A stretch of 15,288 nt of DNA from CAYGWX01 sp964353855 [NCBI: uncultured bacterium] (GTDB lineage Bacteria > Edwardsbacteria > CAYGWX01). Both the position numbers and the translations under genes were made by a program. Below the pieces are notes generated by a model. The model ran no database searches. It saw only the letters and a program-made list of their open reading frames with translations, and was not told where the DNA came from. Shown piece after piece: positions 1-7,443 of the stretch. The stretch covers positions 1 to 15,288 of the forward strand of contig CAYGWX010000049.1 in the NCBI GenBank assembly GCA_964353855.1. The letters are read 5' to 3'. Each line of letters begins with the position of its first letter. The stretch's first letter is position 1.

Positions 1-99
1 TACCTGAAGCTGGCCCCGGCCAATGCCGCCACGGTCATGGTCCACCTTCTGACCGGGCTCCTGCTCTCGTTGGGCTACATCCTGGAGCGGCTGTTCTAA
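1..99 (+). CDS. C-terminal fragment of a membrane protein, possibly UbiA/MenA-type prenyltransferase
   Basis: The first frame is open from the window edge to a TAA at 97-99 and encodes the last 32 residues of a protein. They start YLKLAPANAATVMVHL, continue as a hydrophobic helix, and end in ERLF. A short terminal membrane helix after an 'APANA' loop is reminiscent of UbiA-superfamily prenyltransferases (MenA/UbiA), but this is recall from a fragment and the catalytic Asp-rich motifs lie outside the window. The histidine kinase gene starts 4 nt after the stop, so the two are probably cotranscribed. That the frame is coding is fairly safe; the family is a guess. Confidence 0.45.
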   Translation, partial: YLKLAPANAATVMVHLLTGLLLSLGYILERLF

Positions 100-103
100 G
101 CCC

Positions 104-1180
104 ATGAAGGTTTCCCTTCGGGCCAGGATCGCCTTCTCCATCTTAATGGTCCTGATCCTGGGGGTAGGCGGCCTCGCCCTCCTCTCCATCCAGCACGTGG
201 AGGCGCCCCAGGCCCGGCTCTTCGTCCTTCTGGCTGCCGGCCTGACCCTCCTGGCCGCTTTCGCCGTGATCTGGGTTCTCCTGTCCCGCTGGGTGAACCG
301 GCCGATCCAGAGCCTCGTGACCTCAGTCGCCAGGGTCGAAAAAGGGGATTTCTCGTCCCGGGCCGAGGTCTTGGGCTCGGACGAGTTCGGGCGCCTGGCC
401 GGGGACTTCAACGCCATGGTGGAGCGCTTAGCCGAGGCCCAGGGGGAGCTGGAGCGGTACCACGACCAGCGCATGGAGCGGGCCGAGGCTCTGGCCAACC
501 TCGGGGAGCTGGCCGCGGGGCTGGCCCATGAGATCAAGAACCCCCTGGCCGGGATCGCCGGGGCGATGCAGATCCTGTCCTCGGACCTGGCCCCCGGGGA
601 CCCCAAGCGGGAGGTCTTCGAGGAGATCGCGGTGCAGGTGCGGCGCATCGAGAAGACGGTCACCGACCTCCTGTCCTTCGCCCGGCCCCAGAGGATGGAG
701 TTTTCGCCGGTCAACCTGAACGAGGTCACGAAGGCCGCCCTGTTCCTGGTCCGCCAGCACAGCGAGGCCAAACAGATCACCTTTCAGGAGGACCTCGCGC
801 CCACGCTCCCCCTGGTACACGCTGACCCCCGGCAGATCCAGCAGGTCTTCCTGAACCTGATCCTGAACGCCGTCCAGGCCATGCCTGCGGGCGGCAAGGT
901 CACGGTCCGGACCCAGGGCATCAAGCGCGAGACGCCGGAGGGGCCGCGTTCCGTGGTCCAGATCGAGGTGGAGGACACCGGGCCCGGGATCCCGGAGGAC
1001 GTCCTGACCCACATCTTCGAGCCCTTCTTCACCACCAAGCACAAGGGCACGGGCCTGGGCCTGGCCATCGTGCGGCGGATCGTGTCCGAACACAGCGGGG
1101 AGATCAAGGTGAAGACTTATCTCGGTCGGGGCACGACCTTCACCGTGGCCCTGCCCGAGGCCGAGGAACCCGAAGGGTAG
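104..1180 (+). CDS. Membrane sensor histidine kinase (HAMP, HisKA, HATPase)
   Basis: A 358-residue inner-membrane histidine kinase of the NtrB/ZraS-like type. Two membrane helices (about residues 8-28 and 38-60) are separated by only about 10 residues, so there is essentially no periplasmic ligand domain. A HAMP domain follows (about 61-115). The H-box [11 protein letters not shown] has the likely phospho-acceptor His142. The ATP-binding domain shows the N-box [10 protein letters not shown] (251-260), the G1 box DTGPGIP (291-297), the F-box FEPFFTT and the G2 box GTGLGLAIV. It should autophosphorylate and pass phosphate to the response regulator encoded 53 nt downstream. The ATG at 104 lies 4 nt after the upstream stop; a GGAG sits rather far upstream, so translational coupling is likely. 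What it senses cannot be read from the sequence; membrane or cytoplasmic cues are likelier than a periplasmic ligand. Confidence 0.95.
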   Translation: MKVSLRARIAFSILMVLILGVGGLALLSIQHVEAPQARLFVLLAAGLTLLAAFAVIWVLLSRWVNRPIQSLVTSVARVEKGDFSSRAEVLGSDEFGRLAGDFNAMVERLAEAQGELERYHDQRMERAEALANLGELAAGLAHEIKNPLAGIAGAMQILSSDLAPGDPKREVFEEIAVQVRRIEKTVTDLLSFARPQRMEFSPVNLNEVTKAALFLVRQHSEAKQITFQEDLAPTLPLVHADPRQIQQVFLNLILNAVQAMPAGGKVTVRTQGIKRETPEGPRSVVQIEVEDTGPGIPEDVLTHIFEPFFTTKHKGTGLGLAIVRRIVSEHSGEIKVKTYLGRGTTFTVALPEAEEPEG

Positions 1181-1233
1181 GGTTCAATGTTGATTAGGAA
1201 GTCACGGTATCAATTCAGATAAAGGCGCAAGTC

Positions 1234-2604
<1,371 letters not shown>

Positions 2605-2628
2605 CCGTCCCTCCGGGTTTGTCCAACG

Positions 2629-2663
2629 AAAGGAGGTGCCCGATGAGCGTTTCCCCTCCCTAA
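2629..2663 (+). other. Perfect ribosome binding site and six-codon in-frame mini-ORF before the 4-TM gene
   Basis: AAAGGAGGT at 2629-2637 is an ideal Shine-Dalgarno match, 5 nt before an ATG at 2643. That ATG encodes only MSVSPP before a TAA at 2661-2663. The next gene's frame continues in the same phase, and its first usable start is a GTG at 2670 that has no ribosome binding site of its own. The TAA may be a nonsense change or sequence error at the true N-terminus, or this may be a leader peptide with reinitiation 6 nt after its stop. Confidence 0.7.
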
Positions 2664-2669
2664 CTCAAC

Positions 2670-3038
2670 GTGATTCTCGCCTGGCTGTGGATCGCCCTGG
2701 GCGTGGTATTCGGATTCGTCCTGGGCAATTTCTTCCATCGGGAGGACTGGCTGGGCGGATACGCCAGCCTTAAGCGCCGGCTTTACCGTTTGGCCCACAT
2801 CTCCATCTTCGGCCTCGCCATCCTCAATCTGCTTTTCTACTTCACCGTGAAGAGCCGGACCCCCTTTGGAATGGGGCTAGTCATCGCCTCTTGGGGGTTC
2901 CTCGTGGGAGCCATCTCCATGCCGCTTTGCTGCCTGGCCATGGCCCATCGGCCCAAGCTCCGGGCTTTGTTCCTGATCCCCGTGCTCAGCCTGGCGGTCT
3001 CAGCTTTTCTTACCCTTTGGGAGGTTCTCCGGCCATGA
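2670..3038 (+). CDS. Four-helix membrane protein of unknown function
   Basis: A 122-residue protein with four predicted membrane helices (about 2-20, 42-60, 67-90 and 98-118) joined by short basic loops such as SLKRRLYR. A His at 43 near a helix start, a Cys-Cys pair (87-88) inside helix 3 and His93 are the only conspicuous polar or metal-capable residues. I do not recognise the family. The GTG start at 2670 is the first in-frame start after an in-frame TAA; a better ATG (2643) with a perfect ribosome binding site precedes that stop, so the gene may be broken or reinitiated. Its TGA overlaps the ATG of the radical SAM gene (ATGA), implying coupled translation and a shared job. Regular coding composition argues that the protein is real. 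Confidence 0.75.
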   Translation: MILAWLWIALGVVFGFVLGNFFHREDWLGGYASLKRRLYRLAHISIFGLAILNLLFYFTVKSRTPFGMGLVIASWGFLVGAISMPLCCLAMAHRPKLRALFLIPVLSLAVSAFLTLWEVLRP

Positions 3039-4405
3039 AGATCGGTCTCATTGCCATGAGCGGGGTCCGGGCCCACAACGATGAGCTGACTCAGCTGGGG
3101 TTGACGCTTCCGGGGTTCGTGGACCGCAACAAGATCATCGCTTCCCTGCCCAGCCTCTCCCTTCTGACCCTGGCCGCGCTGACGCCCAAGCGGTTTGAGG
3201 TGGAGTACAAAGAGATCGCGGACTTGAAGCAGGAGGCTTCTTTGCCCGAGGATTACGACCTCGTGGCGATCAGCTCCTACTCGGCCCAGATGGACGAGGC
3301 CTACGATCTGGCCGACCTCTATCGGGCAAGGAAGGTCCCGGTCGTGATGGGCGGGCTGCATGTCACTGCTTTGCCTGAAGAGGCCAAGTCCCACTGTACC
3401 AGCGTCGTCGTGGGGGAGGGCGAGCCTCTCTGGCCGCAGGTCCTCTCGGACTTTGAGAAGGGATCCCTGAAGCCTTTCTACAAACAGTCCCCCCTGGGAA
3501 GCTACGACCTCAGAGAAGCCCCCTTGCCGCGCTTCAACCTCCTGGACCCGGGGCGTTACAACCGCCTCACGGTCCAGACCAGCCGGGGCTGCACGCACCG
3601 ATGCGAGTTCTGCGCCAGCTCGATCCTAACGTCGCCGTCCTATAAGCTCAAGCCTGTGCCCAAAGTGATCGCCGAGGTTCAGGCGATCAAAGCCATCTGG
3701 GACAAACCCTTCATCGAGTTCGCGGACGACAACAGCTTTGCCAACCTCCGGCAGGCCAAGGAGCTCCTGCGCCCCCTGGCCAAGGAGAGGGTCCGCTGGT
3801 TCACCGAGGCCGACCTCGGGATCGCCCAGGACGACGAGCTCCTGGGCCTGATGCGCGACTCCGGGTGCCAGCAGGTCTTGATCGGGCTGGAGAGTCCCAG
3901 GCCGGATAGCCTGGAAGGCATCGAGCTGAACGCCAACTGGAAGAGGAAGCAGTTCGACCGCTATCGCGAGGCGATAACGAAGATTCAGTCCTACGGCGTG
4001 ACCATAAACGGCTGCTTCATCCTGGGCCTGGACGGGGACACCCCGGAGGTCTTCGAAGAGGTGTTCCGGTTCGTCAAGGACTCCGGCCTCTACGAGGTTC
4101 AGATCACGTTCATGACGGCCTTTCCGGGGACGCCGCTTTACGAGCGGCTCAAGCGGGAAGGGCGGGTCCTCCGAGACCGCGCCTGGGAGCTCTGCACCCT
4201 GTTCGACATCAACTTCCAGCCAAAGAGTATGACCCTCGAGGAGCTGCAGAAGGGTTTTCTGTGGCTGGCTAAGACGATTTACTCCGAGGAGGTCACTCAG
4301 GAGCGCCGCGGAAGATTTAAGAAGATGCTCAAGGGGTCCCCCCAGTTCAAGGCCAAACGCAAGATCACCAAGGAGGAGAATTCCCATGTCGCTGAAAGCG
4401 ATTAA
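3035..4405 (+). CDS. B12-binding-type radical SAM enzyme
   Basis: A 456-residue protein of the cobalamin-binding radical SAM superfamily (BchE/HpnJ/P-methylase-like architecture). The N-terminal Rossmann-like part (about 1-150) contains VVMGGLHVTALPEEA and VVVGEGEPLWPQ, typical of the B12-binding domain. The radical SAM core has the CxxxCxxC cluster GCTHRCEFC (Cys186, 190, 193), followed by barrel motifs EFADDN, GLESPRPDSL and ILGLDGDTPE. A helical C-terminal region follows. Such enzymes cleave SAM with a 4Fe-4S cluster and often methylate or rearrange unactivated carbons; the substrate here is unknown. The frame is open further upstream, but the ATG at 3035 has GGGAGG about 10 nt before it, overlaps the preceding stop and gives the expected N-terminus. 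The 3' end overlaps the next gene by 20 nt. Confidence 0.93.
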   Translation: MKIGLIAMSGVRAHNDELTQLGLTLPGFVDRNKIIASLPSLSLLTLAALTPKRFEVEYKEIADLKQEASLPEDYDLVAISSYSAQMDEAYDLADLYRARKVPVVMGGLHVTALPEEAKSHCTSVVVGEGEPLWPQVLSDFEKGSLKPFYKQSPLGSYDLREAPLPRFNLLDPGRYNRLTVQTSRGCTHRCEFCASSILTSPSYKLKPVPKVIAEVQAIKAIWDKPFIEFADDNSFANLRQAKELLRPLAKERVRWFTEADLGIAQDDELLGLMRDSGCQQVLIGLESPRPDSLEGIELNANWKRKQFDRYREAITKIQSYGVTINGCFILGLDGDTPEVFEEVFRFVKDSGLYEVQITFMTAFPGTPLYERLKREGRVLRDRAWELCTLFDINFQPKSMTLEELQKGFLWLAKTIYSEEVTQERRGRFKKMLKGSPQFKAKRKITKEENSHVAESD

Positions 4406-4793
4406 GGTCCTGTTCTGGATCGCCGCCCTTTACGACCTCGTCCTGGGGCTGGTCTTCGGCCTGTTCTACCAGCCGGTCTACGCCCGCTTCGGGGTGGAGC
4501 TTCCCAACCATCCGGGGTACGTTCAGCTCTCGGCCATGTTCATCTTCATCATCGGGGTGGGGTTCTCCCTCGTGGCCCGGAACCCCCGGGAGAATCGCCA
4601 GATCATCCTGCTGGGCATTCTGATGAAGATCGGCTTCTGCCTGGTCGTGTTCAGCCATCTCTTCTTCGGCACGGTTCCGCCGATTTACGTCCCCTTCGCA
4701 GTCATGGACTCCGTCTTTCTCATCCTCTTCCTTCCGGCCTATGCCGTCCTAAATAAGTCGGTACCAATCCAAAATCCAAAATCTAAAATCTAA
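4386..4793 (+). CDS. Four-helix membrane protein with repeat-encoded C-terminus
   Basis: A 135-residue integral membrane protein with helices at about 5-28, 46-64, 73-93 and 98-120, in the style of small DoxX/DUF4345-like 4-TM proteins; I cannot name the family. The loop FELPNHPGYVQ-like region (here VELPNHPGYVQL) is the most distinctive part. AGGAGG at 4371-4376, 9 nt before the ATG, strongly supports this start, which lies inside the 3' end of the radical SAM gene. The last residues (QNPKSKI) and the stop codon are encoded by a dispersed 7-bp tandem repeat rather than by gene-like sequence, so the original C-terminus probably ended near AYAVL. Co-translation with the radical SAM gene suggests a linked membrane role, but no function is evident. 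Confidence 0.85.
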   Translation: MSLKAIKVLFWIAALYDLVLGLVFGLFYQPVYARFGVELPNHPGYVQLSAMFIFIIGVGFSLVARNPRENRQIILLGILMKIGFCLVVFSHLFFGTVPPIYVPFAVMDSVFLILFLPAYAVLNKSVPIQNPKSKI

Positions 4794-4798
4794 AATCA
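4771..4798 (+). repeat. 7-bp tandem repeat, AAAATCC/T x 4
   Basis: Four successive 7-bp units of consensus AAAATCY, preceded by a partial unit at 4766-4770. The array supplies the last codons and the TAA (4791-4793) of the preceding gene and ends 5 nt before the next ATG, leaving only a poor ribosome binding site (AAGGG) there. This class of short tandem heptamer is known from intergenic DNA of cyanobacteria and other lineages (STRR-type repeats). Confidence 0.85.
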
Positions 4799-4803
4799 AG
4801 GGT

Positions 4804-5793
4804 ATGACCCCAAAAGCTCGGATTGCAAAACTTCTCGCCGGAGAGTCTGTGGACCCTCCGGCCATGTCCCTCTGGCGGCATTTCTACACACGGGAGGGCA
4901 CTGCCAAGGACCTGGCGTCCGCGATGGTGGACTGGCAGAGAAAATGGTCCTGGGACTTTGTGAAGGTGAACCCCCGGGCCTCCTATCATGTGGAGGGCTG
5001 GGGCGCGAAGTTCACCGCGAGCGCCGAGGAGCTGAAGAAGCCGGTTCAGACTCGTTTCCCGGTCCACGGGCCCGATGACCTGCTCAGGCTCAAGCCCCTT
5101 TCCCCGAAAGAAGGGGCGCTGGGCGAGCAGCTGGCCGCGCTCAAGTTCATCCGCGAAGCTCTGGGCAAGGGCATCTTCGTCGTGGAGACGGTATTTACCC
5201 CGCTTTCCGTCGTGGCCGACCTTTGCGAGAGCGATGAAGCGTTTGGCAAGCTTCTCAGGAATGAGAAGAAGGCGATGAAGCTGGCTCTGGAGGTCGTCAC
5301 CGAGACGTTCAAGCGGTTCGGACAGGAGTGCCTGGATGCCGGGGCGGACGGGCTCTTCTTCGCGACCACCGAATGGGGGACTAAGAAGAACATCACGGAC
5401 GTGAAGTACGGGGAGGTCGGCCGTCCCTACGACCTGGAAGTCCTGGAGGCTGTGAAGAGCGCGGAGTTCAACATCCTTCACGTCTGCAAGGCCGGCAGCC
5501 TTCTTCTTTCGCTCTTGGATTATCCTGTCCAGGCTCTCTCCTGGGATCCCACGGAGCCTGCGAATCCGGGCTTGGGGGAGGTCCGTTCCAAGACGGATAA
5601 GGTTTTGATCGGGGGCCTGGATTATCGCAAGACGCTCTTGGGTCCGAGCCCGGAGGCGGTTCGTGGGGAGGCCGACGCGGCCCTGTCCGCGACCGGAGGA
5701 AAAGGCTTCATCCTGGCCGCAGGCTGTACGATTTATCCCGAGACGCCCGAGGAGAACATCCGCGCCGCCGAGGGCGTTAGGCACAAATCCTAA
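4804..5793 (+). CDS. URO-D superfamily protein, MtaA/MtbA-like methyltransferase rather than HemE
   Basis: A 329-residue protein with the uroporphyrinogen decarboxylase (URO-D) fold. Landmarks are RIAKLLAGESVD at the N-terminus, EVLEAVKSAEFNILHVCKAG (209-230 region), ALSWDP, VLIGGLD, and AAGCTIYPETPEENIRAAEG at the end. It lacks the MRQAGRY substrate-anchor motif of true HemE decarboxylases. It does have His226-x-Cys228 and Cys308 where the zinc ligands of methylcobamide:coenzyme M methyltransferases (MtaA/MtbA) lie. I therefore infer a zinc-dependent methyl transfer from a corrinoid to a thiol or related acceptor; that is homology reasoning, not proof. No corrinoid protein or MT1 partner is in the window. 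The gene follows the radical SAM/4-TM block after 10 nt; its ATG has only a weak AAGGG upstream. Confidence 0.88.
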   Translation: MTPKARIAKLLAGESVDPPAMSLWRHFYTREGTAKDLASAMVDWQRKWSWDFVKVNPRASYHVEGWGAKFTASAEELKKPVQTRFPVHGPDDLLRLKPLSPKEGALGEQLAALKFIREALGKGIFVVETVFTPLSVVADLCESDEAFGKLLRNEKKAMKLALEVVTETFKRFGQECLDAGADGLFFATTEWGTKKNITDVKYGEVGRPYDLEVLEAVKSAEFNILHVCKAGSLLLSLLDYPVQALSWDPTEPANPGLGEVRSKTDKVLIGGLDYRKTLLGPSPEAVRGEADAALSATGGKGFILAAGCTIYPETPEENIRAAEGVRHKS

Positions 5794-5821
5794 GCTTCTT
5801 CTAAGGTTTCTGATTTTCCTG

Positions 5822-5855
5822 CCCCGAAAGCGTTTGGGGAGGGGATAGGGGAGGG
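5822..5855 (+). other. Hairpin overlapping a G-quadruplex motif in an intergenic leader
   Basis: CCCCGAA (5822-5828) can pair with TTTGGGG (5833-5839) around a 4-nt loop, with one G-T pair. The same GGGG starts a canonical four-tract quadruplex motif: G-runs at 5836-5839, 5841-5844, 5848-5851 and 5853-5855. The two structures are mutually exclusive. There is no T-tract, so this is not an intrinsic terminator. It may simply belong to a dispersed G-rich repeat. It lies 75 nt before the Dabb gene, followed by an AT-rich leader (about 5856-5929) without a clear promoter. Confidence 0.55.
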
Positions 5856-5929
5856 TTAAAAAGGGTACGGGCTAAATTAAATTCCGATAGCCATAGTTTT
5901 TGGAAACTCATATTTTTATAGGAAGAATA

Positions 5930-6232
5930 ATGGTGAAGCACATTGTGTTCTTGACGTTCAAAGACTTTGCTGAGGGTAAGACCAAGCAGGAGAAACTCAA
6001 GGAAACCCAGGCGCTTCTTGAGGGGCTGAAGGATAAGATCAAGGAGGTCAAGCACCTGGAGGTGGGCATCAACTTCAATCCCGGCGCCCATGCTTACGAC
6101 CTGGCCCTGTACTCCGAGTTTTCAAGCAAGGAGGACCTCCTGGCCTATACGAATCACCCCGAGCATCAGAAGATTGTGGAGCACCTGGGCAGGGTCCGGG
6201 ACCAGCGGATCGTGGTGGATTACGAGGTGTAG
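5930..6232 (+). CDS. Dabb (stress-responsive A/B barrel) family protein
   Basis: A 100-residue single-domain protein matching the Dabb/stress-responsive alpha-beta barrel family. The N-terminal strand is VKHIVFLTFKD, with the family's conserved His4. A charged helix follows (KQEKLKETQALLEGLKDKI), then the strand HLEVGINF, and the C-terminal signature SSKEDLLAYTNHPEHQKIVE ends in a final strand RIVVDYEV. The family forms dimeric ferredoxin-like barrels; members include small-molecule enzymes and proteins of unknown role. The ATG at 5930 is preceded by AGGAAG with good spacing. An upstream in-frame TTG at 5900 lacks a ribosome binding site and would add non-family residues. It lies 136 nt after the URO-D gene and may have its own transcript. 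A hairpin repeat begins 12 nt after its stop. Confidence 0.9.
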   Translation: MVKHIVFLTFKDFAEGKTKQEKLKETQALLEGLKDKIKEVKHLEVGINFNPGAHAYDLALYSEFSSKEDLLAYTNHPEHQKIVEHLGRVRDQRIVVDYEV

Positions 6233-6244
6233 GCCGCTCTGGCT

Positions 6245-6314
6245 CGTCATCCTGAACTTGATTCAGGATCCAGCGTCTTTAAAGGCGTCATTACGAGCGA
6301 CGCGAAGCAATCTC
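6245..6314 (+). repeat. Composite dispersed repeat with 8-bp hairpin (copy A)
   Basis: A perfect 8-bp stem ATCCTGAA (6249-6256) / TTCAGGAT (6262-6269) around loop CTTGA, within the frame GTCAT...CCAG..GTCTTT. A second module at 6286-6314 begins CGTCATTACGAGCGACGCG and runs to AATCTC, a form commonly seen as dispersed intergenic repeat. The core matches the copies at 7135-7160 and 7253-7287. It lies directly after the Dabb gene, where the hairpin could also protect or shape the mRNA 3' end. Confidence 0.85.
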
Positions 6315-6358
6315 AACCCATTTCGCCATCTCTTCCATTCTTTTGAACAGGCTCTAAG

Positions 6359-7144
6359 TTGGCCCGTCTGCATCTGATTGAGTTGGAAGACCTTCCCTGG
6401 TTTCCCGCCTCCTGGCGGGACCTGATCACGGACGTCCTCGGCTTCTTCGACGCCACCTTCAGTACTTTCCGCCCCTTAGTACCCAGGTTGAAAAAGGTCT
6501 TGGTGGCCTTGGATTGCAGGGACATCGTGGACCTCTGCTCCGGAGGCTCCGGTCCTATCCTCGGGGTCGTGGAACAACTGGATAAGGATGAGCATTACCC
6601 TGTCCGGGTGGTCCTGACGGACAAGTACCCGAATCGGTCTGCCTTCCGGGCTGCCGCCGCGGCATCGCATGGAAAGGTAACCTTCGAAGAAGGCTCGGTG
6701 GACGCCTTGAATGTCCCGGCGCATCTGAAGGGCTTTCGGACCCTGTTCTCCTCATTTCATCATTTCAGGCCTGGTGATGCCCGAAGGATTCTTCAGGATG
6801 CGGTCGCTAATAACGTTGGGATCGGGGTCTTCGAGTACACGGAGCTGAACCTGATTTGGTTTCTGGCTATCCTCTTTATCCCTCTTGCCCTGTGGCTGAG
6901 TGCGCCCTTTTTCAGGCCCTTCCGATGGAGCCGACTGGTCTGGATATATCTCTTTCCTCTCCCGGTATGGTTCGCGGTCTGGGACGGCCTCGTCTCCCTA
7001 TTCCGGTCGTATTCTCCAAAGGCACTCAAAGAGCTGACCCGAGGCCTCGGAGAAGGGAAATACGTCTGGGACATCGGGAAGGTGCGCTCCTTCGGGGCCT
7101 GCTACGTAACTTACCTGATCGGGTATCCAGGCCCGTCATCCTGA
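6359..7144 (+). CDS. Class I SAM-dependent methyltransferase-like protein with inserted membrane helices
   Basis: A 261-residue protein. After an N-terminal lead (HLIELEDLPWFPASWRD), motif I DLCSGGSGP (58-66) forms the SAM loop. LTDKYPN (86-92) ends strand 2, EGSVDALNVP (111-120) resembles motif III, and TLFSSFHHF (128-136) is the motif IV region. Two hydrophobic helices (about 164-184 and 193-210) then interrupt the fold, followed by WDGLVSLFRSYSPKAL. I recall a family of predicted methyltransferases with this layout; its substrate is unknown to me. An in-frame TGA at 6344-6346 limits the N-terminus, and the only plausible start is the TTG at 6359, with just a weak AGG upstream. The stop codon TGA (7142-7144) lies inside a dispersed hairpin repeat, so the natural C-terminus may have been altered. 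Confidence 0.8.
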   Translation: MARLHLIELEDLPWFPASWRDLITDVLGFFDATFSTFRPLVPRLKKVLVALDCRDIVDLCSGGSGPILGVVEQLDKDEHYPVRVVLTDKYPNRSAFRAAAAASHGKVTFEEGSVDALNVPAHLKGFRTLFSSFHHFRPGDARRILQDAVANNVGIGVFEYTELNLIWFLAILFIPLALWLSAPFFRPFRWSRLVWIYLFPLPVWFAVWDGLVSLFRSYSPKALKELTRGLGEGKYVWDIGKVRSFGACYVTYLIGYPGPSS

Positions 7145-7160
7145 ACTCGTTTCAGGATCT
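7135..7160 (+). repeat. Dispersed hairpin repeat (copy B) overlapping a gene's stop codon
   Basis: The same 8-bp stem as copy A, ATCCTGAA (7138-7145) / TTCAGGAT (7151-7158), with a changed loop CTCGT. It begins GTCAT like the other copies. The TGA ending the methyltransferase gene is part of the left arm. Confidence 0.88.
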
Positions 7161-7173
7161 CGTCGTTAGGCTG

Positions 7174-7199
7174 TCATCCTTGAGCGTAGCGAAGGATCC
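7174..7199 (+). repeat. Dispersed repeat with ATCCTT/AAGGAT arms and GAGCGTAGCG core
   Basis: Arms ATCCTT (7176-7181) and AAGGAT (7192-7197) flank GAGCGTAGCG. The same 10-bp core recurs at 7996-8005 and, degenerate, at 6295-6304, so the three belong to one loose family. It is preceded by GTCAT as in the hairpin copies. Confidence 0.75.
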
Positions 7200-7216
7200 G
7201 TTTTGGTCGTTTCCTC

Positions 7217-7244
7217 CGCATTCCGCGTTCCGAATTCCGCATTG
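7217..7244 (+). repeat. 7-bp tandem repeat, CGCATTC x 4
   Basis: Four contiguous heptamers of consensus CGCATTC; units 2 and 3 have one change each and unit 4 ends in G. Exactly 28 bp, the same length as the other three heptamer arrays, but unrelated in sequence. Confidence 0.8.
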
Positions 7245-7252
7245 TGAAGGGC

Positions 7253-7287
7253 CGTCATTCCGGGCTTGACCCGGAATCCAGTGTCTT
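7253..7287 (+). repeat. Dispersed hairpin repeat (copy E) with a covarying stem
   Basis: Stem ATTCCGGG (7257-7264) / CCCGGAAT (7270-7277) around loop CTTGA, in the same GTCAT...CCAG.GTCTTT frame as copy A. Compared with copy A, four of eight stem pairs differ and all four changes are compensated on the other arm. Confidence 0.88.
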
Positions 7288-7302
7288 TGGTTCGACGTTT
7301 AA

Positions 7303-7330
7303 TTTGCATTTTGCAATTTTCAATTTGCAA
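7303..7330 (+). repeat. 7-bp tandem repeat, TTTGCAA x 4
   Basis: Four contiguous heptamers of consensus TTTGCAA with single changes in units 1 and 3; exactly 28 bp. It forms an AT-rich island within GC-rich DNA. Confidence 0.82.
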
Positions 7331-7443
7331 TGGTCTTTTTATCCTCTCTCCCTCCACTATTCTGCGGGATATTCCGTTTTTTCAAGTGCGGAAAGCGAGG
7401 TTACGTGGAACAAGGACATTACAAGATATTGGTTATGTCGTAG

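Noticed and set aside
2891-3034. Extended N-terminus (48 extra codons) for the radical SAM protein
   Set aside because: The extension overlaps the 4-TM gene, reads as low-quality sequence, and the ATG at 3035 has a ribosome binding site, an ATGA overlap and the expected family N-terminus.
4804-5793. Annotation as HemE, uroporphyrinogen decarboxylase
   Set aside because: The MRQAGRY-type substrate motif is missing, while the His-x-Cys...Cys pattern of zinc methyltransferases is present.
5900-5929. Upstream TTG start for the Dabb gene
   Set aside because: It lacks a ribosome binding site and adds residues absent from the compact domain; AGGAAG precedes the ATG at 5930.
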